From Vibrio hepatarius (GTDB lineage: Bacteria > Pseudomonadota > Gammaproteobacteria > Enterobacterales > Vibrionaceae): 64,000 bases of DNA. A program made the position numbers and the translations under genes. The stretch lies in the NCBI RefSeq assembly GCF_001274785.1, contig NZ_LHPI01000013.1, positions 1 to 64,000 of the forward strand, written 5' to 3'. Shown here piece after piece: positions 50,269 through 59,058 of the stretch (its first letter is position 1; each line of letters begins with the position of its first letter). The notes beneath the pieces are model-generated. The model ran no database searches, was not told the DNA's origin, and saw only the letters and a program-made list of their open reading frames with translations.

Positions 50269-50817
50269 TTATGCCGCTCGTAGAGAGTGAAACAGTTCGC
50301 CCGATAAATGTTTGCTGTCTGGAATGCTTGAGCTGGTACCAATGTCGATAAATGGATGCTCGTTTAAAAGCTGTTTGACAAAATGTGGCCATTCTTCAAG
50401 TGAGTCGAAGGGACGGACAATATCGTTGTAGATAACTTCAATCTCGTTGGCTTCTGTTACATAGCCTGCAAATAGAACATTGCAGTACTCGGTATTGAAC
50501 TGCTTCTGGGCTTCTTCTTTGCTTGGGAATGAAAATAGGCATAAGGACACACGCGGGGCTTCCGTCGCGCATGTTTTAGGATGCTGGTGGAGAGAGACAA
50601 TTTGATGGATTTCAGGATTCACGTAAGCACTGTCCCAACTATCATCTGAGTAACGCCCATTTCCGGTTATAAGGCACTGCTCATGACAAATATCACCATC
50701 ATCAAATACACGGTATAGAGTCAGATCTTGCGATTGATAGACGCGTGCCTGACCGTGAAAAAGTGGAGTGTGGCTAACGTGTTGTAGGTGAGGTAATAGG
50801 TAGTCGTATAGTTTCAT
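50269..50817 (-). CDS. Hypothetical protein
   Basis: This 182-aa soluble protein is rich in His and aromatic residues and has no recognised motif. It is 14 nt upstream of the DUF6884/TGT-like gene, so the two form a likely operon. The ribosome site is GGAGAT. Confidence 0.6.
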   Translation of the reverse strand: MKLYDYLLPHLQHVSHTPLFHGQARVYQSQDLTLYRVFDDGDICHEQCLITGNGRYSDDSWDSAYVNPEIHQIVSLHQHPKTCATEAPRVSLCLFSFPSKEEAQKQFNTEYCNVLFAGYVTEANEIEVIYNDIVRPFDSLEEWPHFVKQLLNEHPFIDIGTSSSIPDSKHLSGELFHSLRAA

Positions 50818-50878
50818 CGTGGAATCTCCTGTGCTTGAGATTCAATTTTCCGACACTTCTCTAATCGCGCCAGTGGCT

Positions 50879-50903
50879 GCAGGCTGGCAAGTTGCCAACC
50901 TGC
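50879..50903 (-). terminator. Hairpin after the 50913 gene
   Basis: GCAGG-TGGCAA pairs with TTGCCA-CCTGC, an 11-bp stem with a 1-nt bulge on each side and a very tight loop. No T run follows. Confidence 0.5.
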
Positions 50904-50912
50904 ATGGTCAAG

Positions 50913-51728
50913 TTATGCAGCTTTGAGCCAGTCGTTAACACGCTGTTTGATGGCTTCAACAACAATCTCTTTGTCAGTCTCAAACATAGAGTTTAATTGT
51001 TTGTCCTTAGCATCCCTCATATCGTCATAAAAGGTCTGTGTAATATGACTAGCAAAGTTTGAGTTCCCTTTGATATGCCGAATGCCGCTAACGAATGCCA
51101 GATCGGTGGTGGCCGACGCCGGGTTAGAAATGACGGCATTGATATATTGAAGCACCCCTTCCACGGTTGCATTCAACTCAAGCTCAAGGTATTGGCCAAT
51201 CCGAAATACTGCCTGCTTGTAAGCTTTCATGGTCATCGCATCTGCAGGTTTGTTCATGACTTCCTTGATGTACTCGCCAAGCGATGCAAGATATTTAAGC
51301 TCAACCTCATTTTGGTAAGGGCGATGTATAGAATAATTCACGGCGTGCTCTAGGCCGTAAAGGTGAAGAAATACTTCCTCATTACCTGTCCACTGCTCTT
51401 TGATCTCAGAGGCGCTACGACGAATTAGTGGATAAATTGCTTTGTAATATTGGTCACAATCCTCTGTTAAACGAAACTCTTTGTAGCAGTTCGTGATAAA
51501 GCTTTCATAGTCAAAAGAGACATCTTGATGGGATTCTGAAAGGGGTGATTGTGCAAATTCTTCCGGTGTAGCAATGCCGGTAACATGGAACGTCCACAGA
51601 ATGGAGTCGACAAACTTAAACGGTGTCCCGCCGTAAATCATGATTTTATTATCGAAGTCTACAGGAAGGTTTTTATCTGTTGAGCGAATTCCCATTAGTT
51701 GACCCGAAAAGTGTATTTTGTGATTCAT
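50913..51728 (-). CDS. Hypothetical protein
   Basis: This 271-aa soluble, largely helical protein has a beta-rich N-terminus (residues 1-45). The last 80 residues are charged helices ending in QRVNDWLKAA. No family is recognised. Confidence 0.65.
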   Translation of the reverse strand: MNHKIHFSGQLMGIRSTDKNLPVDFDNKIMIYGGTPFKFVDSILWTFHVTGIATPEEFAQSPLSESHQDVSFDYESFITNCYKEFRLTEDCDQYYKAIYPLIRRSASEIKEQWTGNEEVFLHLYGLEHAVNYSIHRPYQNEVELKYLASLGEYIKEVMNKPADAMTMKAYKQAVFRIGQYLELELNATVEGVLQYINAVISNPASATTDLAFVSGIRHIKGNSNFASHITQTFYDDMRDAKDKQLNSMFETDKEIVVEAIKQRVNDWLKAA

Positions 51729-51903
51729 TTTGCTGTTCCGTATTCATTCGGCACCAAGAAATCACGATTTAAGTGGTACTCTTGATGCCAGATAGTTTGA
51801 GAGATAATTTGAAGGGAAGGAACTGGTTGCCAACCCATTCAATTGAACTGACAACAAGTATCTCTCACATTGGAAAACGCGCTAGATGGGAAATGCTTAG
51901 TGA

Positions 51904-52215
51904 CTATTTGAAGAATTGGACATAAGCCACGAATGTAAGTAGAGCTGGACCAACTGAAAGGAAAAACACCACCATTGATTCATATGAATCGTATCTCAAT
52001 AGGTCGATTGGCGTTTTCACTGGTTGTTGAACAACAACAGCCAATTTATGCTGCACCATCGTTCTAATTTTAGGGGTGACGATCCTGTACAGAGAGATGA
52101 TGGCCAATAAGTTCATCGCTGCTATGACCAATTCAACCACATACGATGCCTTTACCGGATGCAGTAACAATGTAAAGACACCCATTTGCAGTACCAGATA
52201 AGCAAAATACTTCAT
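51904..52215 (-). CDS. Small membrane protein
   Basis: This 103-aa protein has three hydrophobic helices (residues ~3-20, ~26-48 and ~78-100). It is 15 nt downstream of the methyltransferase gene and probably co-transcribed with it. The function is unknown. Confidence 0.6.
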   Translation of the reverse strand: MKYFAYLVLQMGVFTLLLHPVKASYVVELVIAAMNLLAIISLYRIVTPKIRTMVQHKLAVVVQQPVKTPIDLLRYDSYESMVVFFLSVGPALLTFVAYVQFFK

Positions 52216-52230
52216 TTGTGTTCCCTTCTG

Positions 52231-53475
52231 TTAATAAGCCAATCGTGTGTGATTATCTGGATAGCCTAACATACGTTCTGCAAACACGGGGTTAAGACCA
52301 CCCTCAGTCGCGCCAAGGCGCTGCAGATCGCCTATCAAGCCACCGAGTTTACCGGGCCGTGACATTCGGCTACCGGAAGTAAAATTGTTGTTGCCGTCCT
52401 TAGCAATGCATGTAGACAACAAGTTCGGGAAAGTGGTTTTGGTCGGGTTAAGATTGCGATCGGGCTCTCCAGTATAAATGTTACCACCGATCAGAATGCC
52501 GCGTGATGGCATGTTCGTTACCAGTTCTAGATTGTTCATAGAAAAAATATCGAGTTGAGATACACCCCAGCCAGCAGCAAGTTTGGATGCCATGTAAGTT
52601 TCGTTCTTACGTGATTTTGGCTGTTTTGCTTTTACAGGGGCAAACTCAGCATCTGTGATGGCGTCAAATATTGCCTTAGCGATAGCTGGAACAATAGCAT
52701 TGCCAACGCCGTTGATACGCTTTGTTCTCAGCTTAATTGAACGAGGCTCTTTTACCACGGCTGCATTGAGGATGTATTCAGGATCTTCTGATGGCAGGGG
52801 CATAAAGTGGTTCGGTTGCTTGTTCGCTTGCTTACGTACCGTATCGAAGATGCGGCGGTTACCACGAGCGACAGCTGTCGTTGGTAGATACGCGACGATA
52901 TAAGTGCGATGGCGGTAATGTGGGTAGCCAAACGCAGTCGCTGCAATGACCTCCCACTCAACGATATAACCAAGTCTGTTAAGTTCCATAAGAATCACAT
53001 CAAGCCCACGGTTTAAGAGGTTGCTTGAGTTTTCAAAAACCAAATACGGTACTTCCAAGTCTTCTGCGATATTAAGAATGTCGTGCACTAGGCCTGATCG
53101 CGCACCGTTGATGCCGATATGATTGCCTTTGGTATTAGCTGGAGTCACATCCTGACATGGGAAGCCAGCAGATAGGATAGTTGGGAAGGGCAATATTCCT
53201 TCCATAAAATCCTCCATACAAAGGCTTGTGAAGCCAGTTTCTTCAACTGGCACCTTATCCTCGTCTATAAGTGCTTGATGGCTGTGACAGGCGCGAGGAA
53301 GGCCAATTTCAGACACATCACCGCAGTTATCTAGATTGAAGTTACGGTCAATCAATTTTGTATTATATGGGTCGATTTCAGCGGTGCAAATCGTTTCTAT
53401 AAGACCGTTTTGCTGTGCGGCAAGGTGAAACCCGCCTATACCAGTACATAGCTCTAAAAGTGGTAGTTTGTTCAT
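52231..53475 (-). CDS. C5-cytosine DNA methyltransferase with unusual motif order
   Basis: This 414-aa protein has motif I (LCTGIGGFHLA, residues 9-19), motif IV (GFPCQDVTP with the catalytic Cys near 107), motif VI (FENSSN near 147-152, Ser in place of the usual Val) and motif VIII (HYRHRTYIVAY near 186-196). Motif X (GVGNAIVPAIAKAI) is already at 256-269. About 145 more residues follow and end in LNPVFAERMLGYPDNHT, a segment normally found before motif X. It would methylate cytosine at an unknown site. No restriction enzyme gene is adjacent, so it is an orphan, probably for restriction avoidance or regulation. Confidence 0.85.
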   Translation of the reverse strand: MNKLPLLELCTGIGGFHLAAQQNGLIETICTAEIDPYNTKLIDRNFNLDNCGDVSEIGLPRACHSHQALIDEDKVPVEETGFTSLCMEDFMEGILPFPTILSAGFPCQDVTPANTKGNHIGINGARSGLVHDILNIAEDLEVPYLVFENSSNLLNRGLDVILMELNRLGYIVEWEVIAATAFGYPHYRHRTYIVAYLPTTAVARGNRRIFDTVRKQANKQPNHFMPLPSEDPEYILNAAVVKEPRSIKLRTKRINGVGNAIVPAIAKAIFDAITDAEFAPVKAKQPKSRKNETYMASKLAAGWGVSQLDIFSMNNLELVTNMPSRGILIGGNIYTGEPDRNLNPTKTTFPNLLSTCIAKDGNNNFTSGSRMSRPGKLGGLIGDLQRLGATEGGLNPVFAERMLGYPDNHTRLAY

Positions 53476-53537
53476 TGTGATTGACCCATAACGTATTTGA
53501 TATGGGTCAGTATCTGCTAGAAGTCTAATCGCACAAG

Positions 53538-55562
53538 TCAGCGTTGAGCGACCATAGCTTCGTGGTAACGAAGTGAGGTAGGCGTAGAGCGTTCAGGTAA
53601 TTCGGTTCTCTCTGTCACGGCATTACAGAGAGCAATAGATAGATCTATTTCTGACTCACGAATGAATTTACTTGCTTTTGTAAGGTGATGTTCGCCATCT
53701 TGAGCTTTGGCGTGAAAGATCCGAACGGTTTTTTTAGCCCTTGTCATGCCTACATATGCCAGTCGTCGCTCTTCCTCTTCATCAACACCTAAACCAGTTT
53801 CTGACTTTTTCTTAATGGGCATGGTATCCGCATCCCAAAAAGGCAGTAGAACAAGGTCATACTCACAGCCTTTTGAACGAAAAATGGTTGTCAGTGTTAC
53901 ACCGTAATTATTCTTTGTTTGTTGTTGCGACAAATTGATGAGTCTTTGGAAGTAAGAGAGTGCATCCGCTGGTGAAAGCTTCAGGCTTCTTAATACGGTT
54001 GCAAGTGAGTTAAAACGCTCTTCGGCCTCTGCCAGTTCAGCATCACTTGTCGCGCTATTGGCCAACCATTCAGACATGTTTGACTCGTCAAGGTACGCAT
54101 CAAAAACATCAAGGGCAGAGGCATCTTTCACTCCCTTCAATGTGTCGATGATATACAGGCGTTCCCTTACGTTTTCGTAACGGGTTTTGCTGGTGGTATC
54201 AGCTAATTGGATGGTATCGATCGCGGATACCCAATGCTCTACATCAATGCCACTTAAGCGGCGTGAAAGCTCCATCAGCTTCTTATTCGGCACGTAAGTA
54301 TGAGGGAACCGGAGAAGGTCGAAAATAAGTGTGCTGCGCGCTTCCGAATCAAGCACCTTATCGTTTCCGGTTACAAAAGTTAGTAAAGTAGTGAGAAGCT
54401 TAATCTCTCTTGTGTTTGGTAATGCGAATTCTGGGGGCATTTTATACGGTACCCTTCGAAGCAGAAACGATAACTCAAAAAGCATCGACTGTGACCAACG
54501 GCGGATCAGGACGGCGCAGTCTGCAGGTTGTCCACCGGATTCTAAATGTTTGTTTATGGATTCGATAACGTCAGCTGCTGGCGTACCTGTAGGGCAGACT
54601 TCAACATTTGTAATTGGTGTACCTGGAGCAGAAACGGTCAAAGTGTCGAATCGTTCTTGGTTGTTCACAATCAGGTGGTTTGAAGCCAGAGATAAACGGT
54701 GACCATAACGGAACGTCTTACTTAATGTCAGCTTTGTACACGGCGGGAAATCTTTCTCGAAAGTTAGCATAAATCCCGGGTTTGAACCGCGCCAACTGTA
54801 AATCGATTGGTCAATGTCTCCGACCGCGATTAGAGAAGTATTCTGGGCCTTAATCAGCTTTACCAGCTCATACTGGGAGGCATTAATGTCTTGAAATTCA
54901 TCAATCAAAATTTTAGAGAATTTTGACTGGTATAGAGTTCTTAACTGTCCGTCCTTGCGTAACAGAGCTACGGTTTCAGGACACCAGTCATCAAAGAACA
55001 ATACTTTTTCGGCCATACGAGCCTTTTCAAACTCATAAAATGCAGGGATTAAAAACGAGTAAGTTTGGTTGATCCCCATAATGTTAAACACTTCTTTTAC
55101 AGGTAACATCATCGCTTTCACGAGGCCGACAAACGACAATAGGGTATCTGCAGTTTTGCTATCACCAATAACGGATGCAATCTTCTTGCTTCTCGTGTTT
55201 GCGGCAATCACTTTAAGTGCAGACCTAGCTAATGACAGCTGGAATGGTCCAGTGTCCATGTTAAGTTCGAAGCCAATTCGATTCAGGTGGCCAGAATTAC
55301 GCAAAACGCTGTAGCAAAAACCGTGAAAGGTTTTGATTAATGGAAGGTCTGCCAATCTTTTAGCTTTGATACGCGCAGTGAACTCGGTGGCGATGTCACT
55401 ATTGAACATTAGGACGCACATATTGGTAGCCGGCATCGTTTTGACTTGTTCCAGAATGAACTCAATTAGAGTTGTCGTTTTGCCAGTACCTGGGCCTGCG
55501 TCAATAAGTGCATTTCCAGAGTTAAACGAGACAATGGCTTCTTGTTCGGACGTTCTATTCAT
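53538..55562 (-). CDS. UvrD/Rep-type superfamily 1 helicase
   Basis: This 674-aa 3'-5' helicase candidate has Walker A DAGPGTGKTT near residues 17-26, motif II LIDEFQDIN near 215-223, motif III VGDIDQSIYSWRG near 247-259 and motif V/VI elements VTLTTIFRSKGCEYDLV and RLAYVGMTRAKK near 610-621. Length is close to UvrD and Rep. It lies upstream of the methyltransferase gene on the same strand, 62 bp apart. A role in plasmid replication, repair or clearing of protein roadblocks is likely. Confidence 0.88.
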   Translation of the reverse strand: MNRTSEQEAIVSFNSGNALIDAGPGTGKTTTLIEFILEQVKTMPATNMCVLMFNSDIATEFTARIKAKRLADLPLIKTFHGFCYSVLRNSGHLNRIGFELNMDTGPFQLSLARSALKVIAANTRSKKIASVIGDSKTADTLLSFVGLVKAMMLPVKEVFNIMGINQTYSFLIPAFYEFEKARMAEKVLFFDDWCPETVALLRKDGQLRTLYQSKFSKILIDEFQDINASQYELVKLIKAQNTSLIAVGDIDQSIYSWRGSNPGFMLTFEKDFPPCTKLTLSKTFRYGHRLSLASNHLIVNNQERFDTLTVSAPGTPITNVEVCPTGTPAADVIESINKHLESGGQPADCAVLIRRWSQSMLFELSFLLRRVPYKMPPEFALPNTREIKLLTTLLTFVTGNDKVLDSEARSTLIFDLLRFPHTYVPNKKLMELSRRLSGIDVEHWVSAIDTIQLADTTSKTRYENVRERLYIIDTLKGVKDASALDVFDAYLDESNMSEWLANSATSDAELAEAEERFNSLATVLRSLKLSPADALSYFQRLINLSQQQTKNNYGVTLTTIFRSKGCEYDLVLLPFWDADTMPIKKKSETGLGVDEEEERRLAYVGMTRAKKTVRIFHAKAQDGEHHLTKASKFIRESEIDLSIALCNAVTERTELPERSTPTSLRYHEAMVAQR

Positions 55563-55752
55563 TTGCTATACCTTTAAACTTTTCTCTATTCACTAGTATG
55601 CAGGCAGATATATATGCCGCAAGAGCCCTAAGTCGCTAACATCGGATTTTGATAGCGTGGTAGGTATATTCCTTAATGTACAGCAACCGGATTGAGAAAT
55701 GCACTACTTAACGAAGTGCAAAACAGAGCAAGCCATTACCTCAAATAGCAGA

Positions 55753-55775
55753 AAAGGCGCACTATGTGCGCCTTT
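55753..55775 (-). terminator. Terminator after the 55817 gene
   Basis: AAAGGCGCAC and GTGCGCCTTT form a perfect 10-bp stem with a 3-nt loop between A and T runs. It would end transcripts from 55817 and could act in both directions. Confidence 0.85.
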
Positions 55776-55816
55776 CGTTATGGATTAGAAATAGGTACCA
55801 TTCTTTCAGTAGCAGA

Positions 55817-56317
55817 CTAGGGTTGAAAATTTCCTTCTGCTTGTCGAATAGCTTTGTAGCGAACCATACCTTCGGTCAAAAAGATGATATTGGCCAAGTC
55901 ATAGTAGGTGACCTTACCGCCCCGATAATCGTAGACCTGTTGTACTTTCTTCGTTATGAAATCCTCATTAACTTCGAGTACCAATTTTTCCAATTCATCG
56001 TAATGGTCAGGGGTGATCTCCCGGCCTTCATGCGGAACCAGCCAAACATTTAGCGGAGGATAGTTCTCAGGGTTTTTGTATACCTTCATCGTTACATTTG
56101 CTGACGATGCATGAAAATGGTCACCCGCGCTCTTAGTTATGTGTTGAAAGTACCAAATGGAAGCACCAATGACGATTGCATACAGATCAAATCCGTAAAT
56201 GCCGATACCAAGTAAAAGTATGCCAGCTACTTGGAGTTTTCTAGCGTGTACCAATAGCAGTTTGGCTCTATCAGTTACCTTTCCAGATAGCTCCATTAGG
56301 AGCTTGTAATTGTTCAA
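55817..56317 (-). CDS. Hypothetical membrane-associated protein
   Basis: This 166-aa protein has a helical N-terminus, a hydrophobic hairpin (residues ~28-58, VAGILLLGIGIYGFDLYAI) and a soluble C-terminal domain containing YKNPENYPPLNVWLVPHEG. It is 9 nt downstream of the 56327 gene on the same strand. The family is unknown. Confidence 0.6.
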   Translation of the reverse strand: MNNYKLLMELSGKVTDRAKLLLVHARKLQVAGILLLGIGIYGFDLYAIVIGASIWYFQHITKSAGDHFHASSANVTMKVYKNPENYPPLNVWLVPHEGREITPDHYDELEKLVLEVNEDFITKKVQQVYDYRGGKVTYYDLANIIFLTEGMVRYKAIRQAEGNFQP

Positions 56318-56326
56318 TTTCGGTAC

Positions 56327-56953
56327 CTATTCTTTCGATGTTAAGTGGGACTCTGAGCGGTTGCGTGTTAATTCAATCCAAATTGTCGTTGAACCGTCAT
56401 CACCACGATTAGATGGAGTAGGGCAAAAGTTCTCGTCAACTTGCTTTAGAAAAAGCTGTTCGCTCAAAAATTCCAAGCAACCGGTATCTGTCGCGGCCAT
56501 ATCAACGCCATATTCTTCGATTGATGGCATTGCTACTGTAACCGCCTGTACGGTGTAAAGATTGGCAATGTAAGCCCATTCATCGCTTTCAAATATGGGC
56601 GGCTGAGAAGGGGTTTCAGAGTCATAGATCACCAAGTCTGCATCTTGCTTATCGTGTTGAGATTCCAAACAGCTTGGTTTAGTAAAATGGATTAACACTT
56701 GGCTGACAGATGGGTCTGTGTAAACCCATAATTGCTCAGGCACTTCACGTTCATAGCGTGAACACTGTTCACTAGATGGTAAGAGCAAGTCTTTTGATTG
56801 TGCACTTAGCCACTGAGTTTCACCCTCTGAATACTGCAGCATTTCAAGAACGATGTTTTTAAGGTGAAAATCATTACCTATAAGATGCTTACCCAAAACG
56901 GATTCCATTTTATTTAGCTGGTCTTGAGTAGGGATAAAGTAGGGTTGAGCCAT
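56327..56953 (-). CDS. Hypothetical protein
   Basis: This 208-aa acidic, soluble protein has no signal or membrane segment and no recognised motif. It heads a two-gene unit with the membrane-associated protein at 55817. Confidence 0.6.
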   Translation of the reverse strand: MAQPYFIPTQDQLNKMESVLGKHLIGNDFHLKNIVLEMLQYSEGETQWLSAQSKDLLLPSSEQCSRYEREVPEQLWVYTDPSVSQVLIHFTKPSCLESQHDKQDADLVIYDSETPSQPPIFESDEWAYIANLYTVQAVTVAMPSIEEYGVDMAATDTGCLEFLSEQLFLKQVDENFCPTPSNRGDDGSTTIWIELTRNRSESHLTSKE

Positions 56954-57097
56954 TTTGTTCTCACTTAGTCATTAACTCGTAATAACCAATACTTTAATCG
57001 GCAATCCGATTCCCGCAACAAGCTCTATTTAGAGTTAATGATAAATTATAACGCTTAAAAAAAATAGTGAGGTAGATTTTGTTGGTAGGAGTAATTC

Positions 57098-57134
57098 AAG
57101 GAGTTCCCAATAGGTGGGGGGAAGGGAACTCCTT
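57098..57134 (-). terminator. Terminator after the 57144 gene
   Basis: AAGGAGTTCCC and GGGAACTCCTT form a perfect 11-bp stem with a 15-nt loop just past the stop codon. Confidence 0.7.
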
Positions 57135-57143
57135 TGGAGCTAA

Positions 57144-57770
57144 TTATTGTGTCACATACTCATTTGAAAACTTGATTGACTCAAGTTCACTGATCAGCTC
57201 ATTAAATTGAGAAGTATTGCCTGCCGATGTTTGTCTTACACACTCGGAAATGAGTGCTGAACGGTAAGACTCCGATAATTCAGCTAGTTTTTTCTTTTCA
57301 ATTTTAATTGCCTGGCTATCGTCAGGAAGTCGATTAATCGCATTTAGTGAAGTAGTCATGATTTGGAAATAGCGTTCAGATGCATCAGCGAGAGTATCTT
57401 TACGGGAGTCTGATAGATTTCCCGATAGCCTCATATCCCAGTACATTTTTAGCAGTGATCTTGAGTCCTTTGCTAAAGGCGAATCTTCCAAATTATCTAG
57501 CTGAGATTCAACAACGTCCATTTGATAACGATGTAACGCGGAGAAGTACAACGCACCATACTGCTTTGCTTTTCGCTGTGTTGTAAATGCAACCAGTGCT
57601 ATGTATGTCGAAAGGCTCGCTACTGCACATACAATCAATGCGATTTTTCCTTGCGATACTACAGCGTTGACTCCAAAGAAAATTGATAAGGCTAGTGCTG
57701 CGATATTTTTGGGGTCGATAGCTGCATTAAGTATGACTGTACGTAAAAGGTTTTTTCGTGAGTATTTCAT
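57144..57770 (-). CDS. Two-pass membrane protein with helical cytoplasmic domain
   Basis: The protein is 208 aa from ATG 57770, 1 nt after the stop of the pilin-domain gene and with GGGA upstream. Two membrane helices lie at residues ~17-35 and ~39-58 (IALIVCAVASLSTYIALVAF), then about 145 residues of soluble helices. The tight spacing suggests that it works with the pilin-domain protein. The family is unknown. Confidence 0.65.
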   Translation of the reverse strand: MKYSRKNLLRTVILNAAIDPKNIAALALSIFFGVNAVVSQGKIALIVCAVASLSTYIALVAFTTQRKAKQYGALYFSALHRYQMDVVESQLDNLEDSPLAKDSRSLLKMYWDMRLSGNLSDSRKDTLADASERYFQIMTTSLNAINRLPDDSQAIKIEKKKLAELSESYRSALISECVRQTSAGNTSQFNELISELESIKFSNEYVTQ

Positions 57771-57771
57771 G

Positions 57772-58725
57772 TCAATTTCCCAAGATTGTAGAAGCAATTG
57801 TTGATGCGTTAGCAAGGAAAAGCACAGCTAGGATACTAGAAGCAAACATAACTAAGTTGGGGCTAACAACCGAGAAGAAGATGACTCCCATGATGAATAA
57901 CATCATCATAATTTTTACCAATGGGCCATCAAGCATTTTCACCATATTGTCTGCAACACTACAGAACGGAGAGCCATTGGTGTTCTCTAGACACTTATTA
58001 GAACTTGGTTGCTCTGGCTCAACGGAAATAGTCTGGGTATCTTCCTCTTGAACTGGTGCTTTCTCTGTGTTCTTAGTAATCGTGAGATCTGGTGACGTTT
58101 TGACGATTCGAGCTGCCAATTCCGATTTCACCAAGTCTTTCATTATCGAGTCATTAAATCGTGAGTAGGGATTTGATAGGCCGCGTTCAAGCAAAGCCGA
58201 AACTAATCCTAAATCTTGTTTACTGCTCTTACCAATACCCCAGTAGACAGTACCTGAATCCAGAACATCAGTACCAGTCACGTTCAATGCGTTAGAAACG
58301 AATGCCTTTACCACGTCAGATTCAACAAAGCTTGGTAGTGTTGCAATAACATCAGGATCTGATGTTCGATTGCCACTTAGTACAGCTACTACTTTGTAGA
58401 CGTTTGTGTCCAACTTGGAAAGCTTCTGTATTACCACTGAACTATCTAGCTCACTGCCTTTAGAAATTGTTGAACAGTTTAAAATAAAGCCAAAATCATC
58501 TTTTGAAGTGACTTTGAGAGCACCTGGGCAGAACTCTTGATCAGCATATACAGATAGAATTGGGGGTGGAGCATTTAAGTAATCCACTAAACGGATAATC
58601 CCGGAGAACACAAACGAGAACAGTAGTACATAAACAAGGAACTTCTTGGCGTTAACCAAGTGTTTAGAATTTACTGGGTACTCGTTGAGCAAAAAAACAC
58701 AATTTTGAACGTATGAGCTGTGCAT
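57772..58725 (-). CDS. Membrane protein with C-terminal TraA-pilin-like domain
   Basis: The protein is 317 aa from ATG 58725; the TTG at 58737 lies in the ribosome site. A membrane helix at residues ~28-47 is followed by a periplasmic domain of ~190 residues and a Glu/Thr-rich linker, then a two-helix hydrophobic C-terminus (KIMMMLFIMGVIFFSVV, LVMFASSILAVLFLANAS). That end closely matches the TraA pilin of this plasmid (KILMMLMVMGVVFFSTV, LVGFAGCVVSVLVLANAG), including the SPNLV/KPNLV link. It may be a minor pilin, a pilus anchor or tip protein, or an inhibitor of pilin assembly. A hairpin covers its ribosome site. Confidence 0.7.
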   Translation of the reverse strand: MHSSYVQNCVFLLNEYPVNSKHLVNAKKFLVYVLLFSFVFSGIIRLVDYLNAPPPILSVYADQEFCPGALKVTSKDDFGFILNCSTISKGSELDSSVVIQKLSKLDTNVYKVVAVLSGNRTSDPDVIATLPSFVESDVVKAFVSNALNVTGTDVLDSGTVYWGIGKSSKQDLGLVSALLERGLSNPYSRFNDSIMKDLVKSELAARIVKTSPDLTITKNTEKAPVQEEDTQTISVEPEQPSSNKCLENTNGSPFCSVADNMVKMLDGPLVKIMMMLFIMGVIFFSVVSPNLVMFASSILAVLFLANASTIASTILGN

Positions 58726-58726
58726 T

Positions 58727-58761
58727 GATTCTCTCAAAGTAGTTGGTTGATTGAGAGAATC
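58727..58761 (-). promoter_or_regulatory. Leader hairpin masking the ribosome site of the pilin-domain gene
   Basis: GATTCTCTCAA (58727-58737) and TTGAGAGAATC (58751-58761) form a perfect 11-bp inverted repeat with a 13-nt loop. In the mRNA the 3' arm contains GAGAGAA, the ribosome site, and the ATG starts one base after the stem. Initiation would need the stem to open, so translation may be regulated. Confidence 0.6.
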
Positions 58762-58792
58762 CTACCTCATAACATTAATTGTTGAAAGTGCA

Positions 58793-58823
58793 GTAGTTGA
58801 AAATCGGCCATTTTCAAAACTAC
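58793..58823 (-). terminator. Terminator after the 58836 gene
   Basis: GTAGTT-GAAAAT pairs with ATTTTC-AACTAC across a 5-nt loop with a 2-nt bulge. It separates the phosphatase unit from the pilin-domain unit. Confidence 0.6.
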
Positions 58824-58835
58824 AACACTTAACAA

Positions 58836-59054
58836 TTAGCCCGTGAAGTAATTCATGCAGTAGTAGGTAAGAAGTAATACGAAAGCAATGAGAGTCCAGC
58901 CAATAACTTTAGATAACCGTGTGCCTCTTGAGTCTTTTTCAGAATCAATAATACGAATAACGGATGCGCCAATCCAATCAATAAACTCAAGTAAAACGCT
59001 CCGCATTAAGAACGATAATACCTTGAGTATGCCGCGTATAATGTCATCATCCAT
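58836..59054 (-). CDS. Small membrane protein
   Basis: The protein is 72 aa from ATG 59054, 4 nt after the phosphatase stop codon. One clear membrane helix lies near the C-terminus (VIGWTLIAFVLLLTYYC) and an amphipathic helix near the N-terminus. The function is unknown; close linkage to the phosphatase is the only clue. Confidence 0.6.
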   Translation of the reverse strand: MDDDIIRGILKVLSFLMRSVLLEFIDWIGASVIRIIDSEKDSRGTRLSKVIGWTLIAFVLLLTYYCMNYFTG

Positions 59055-59058
59055 AGTC

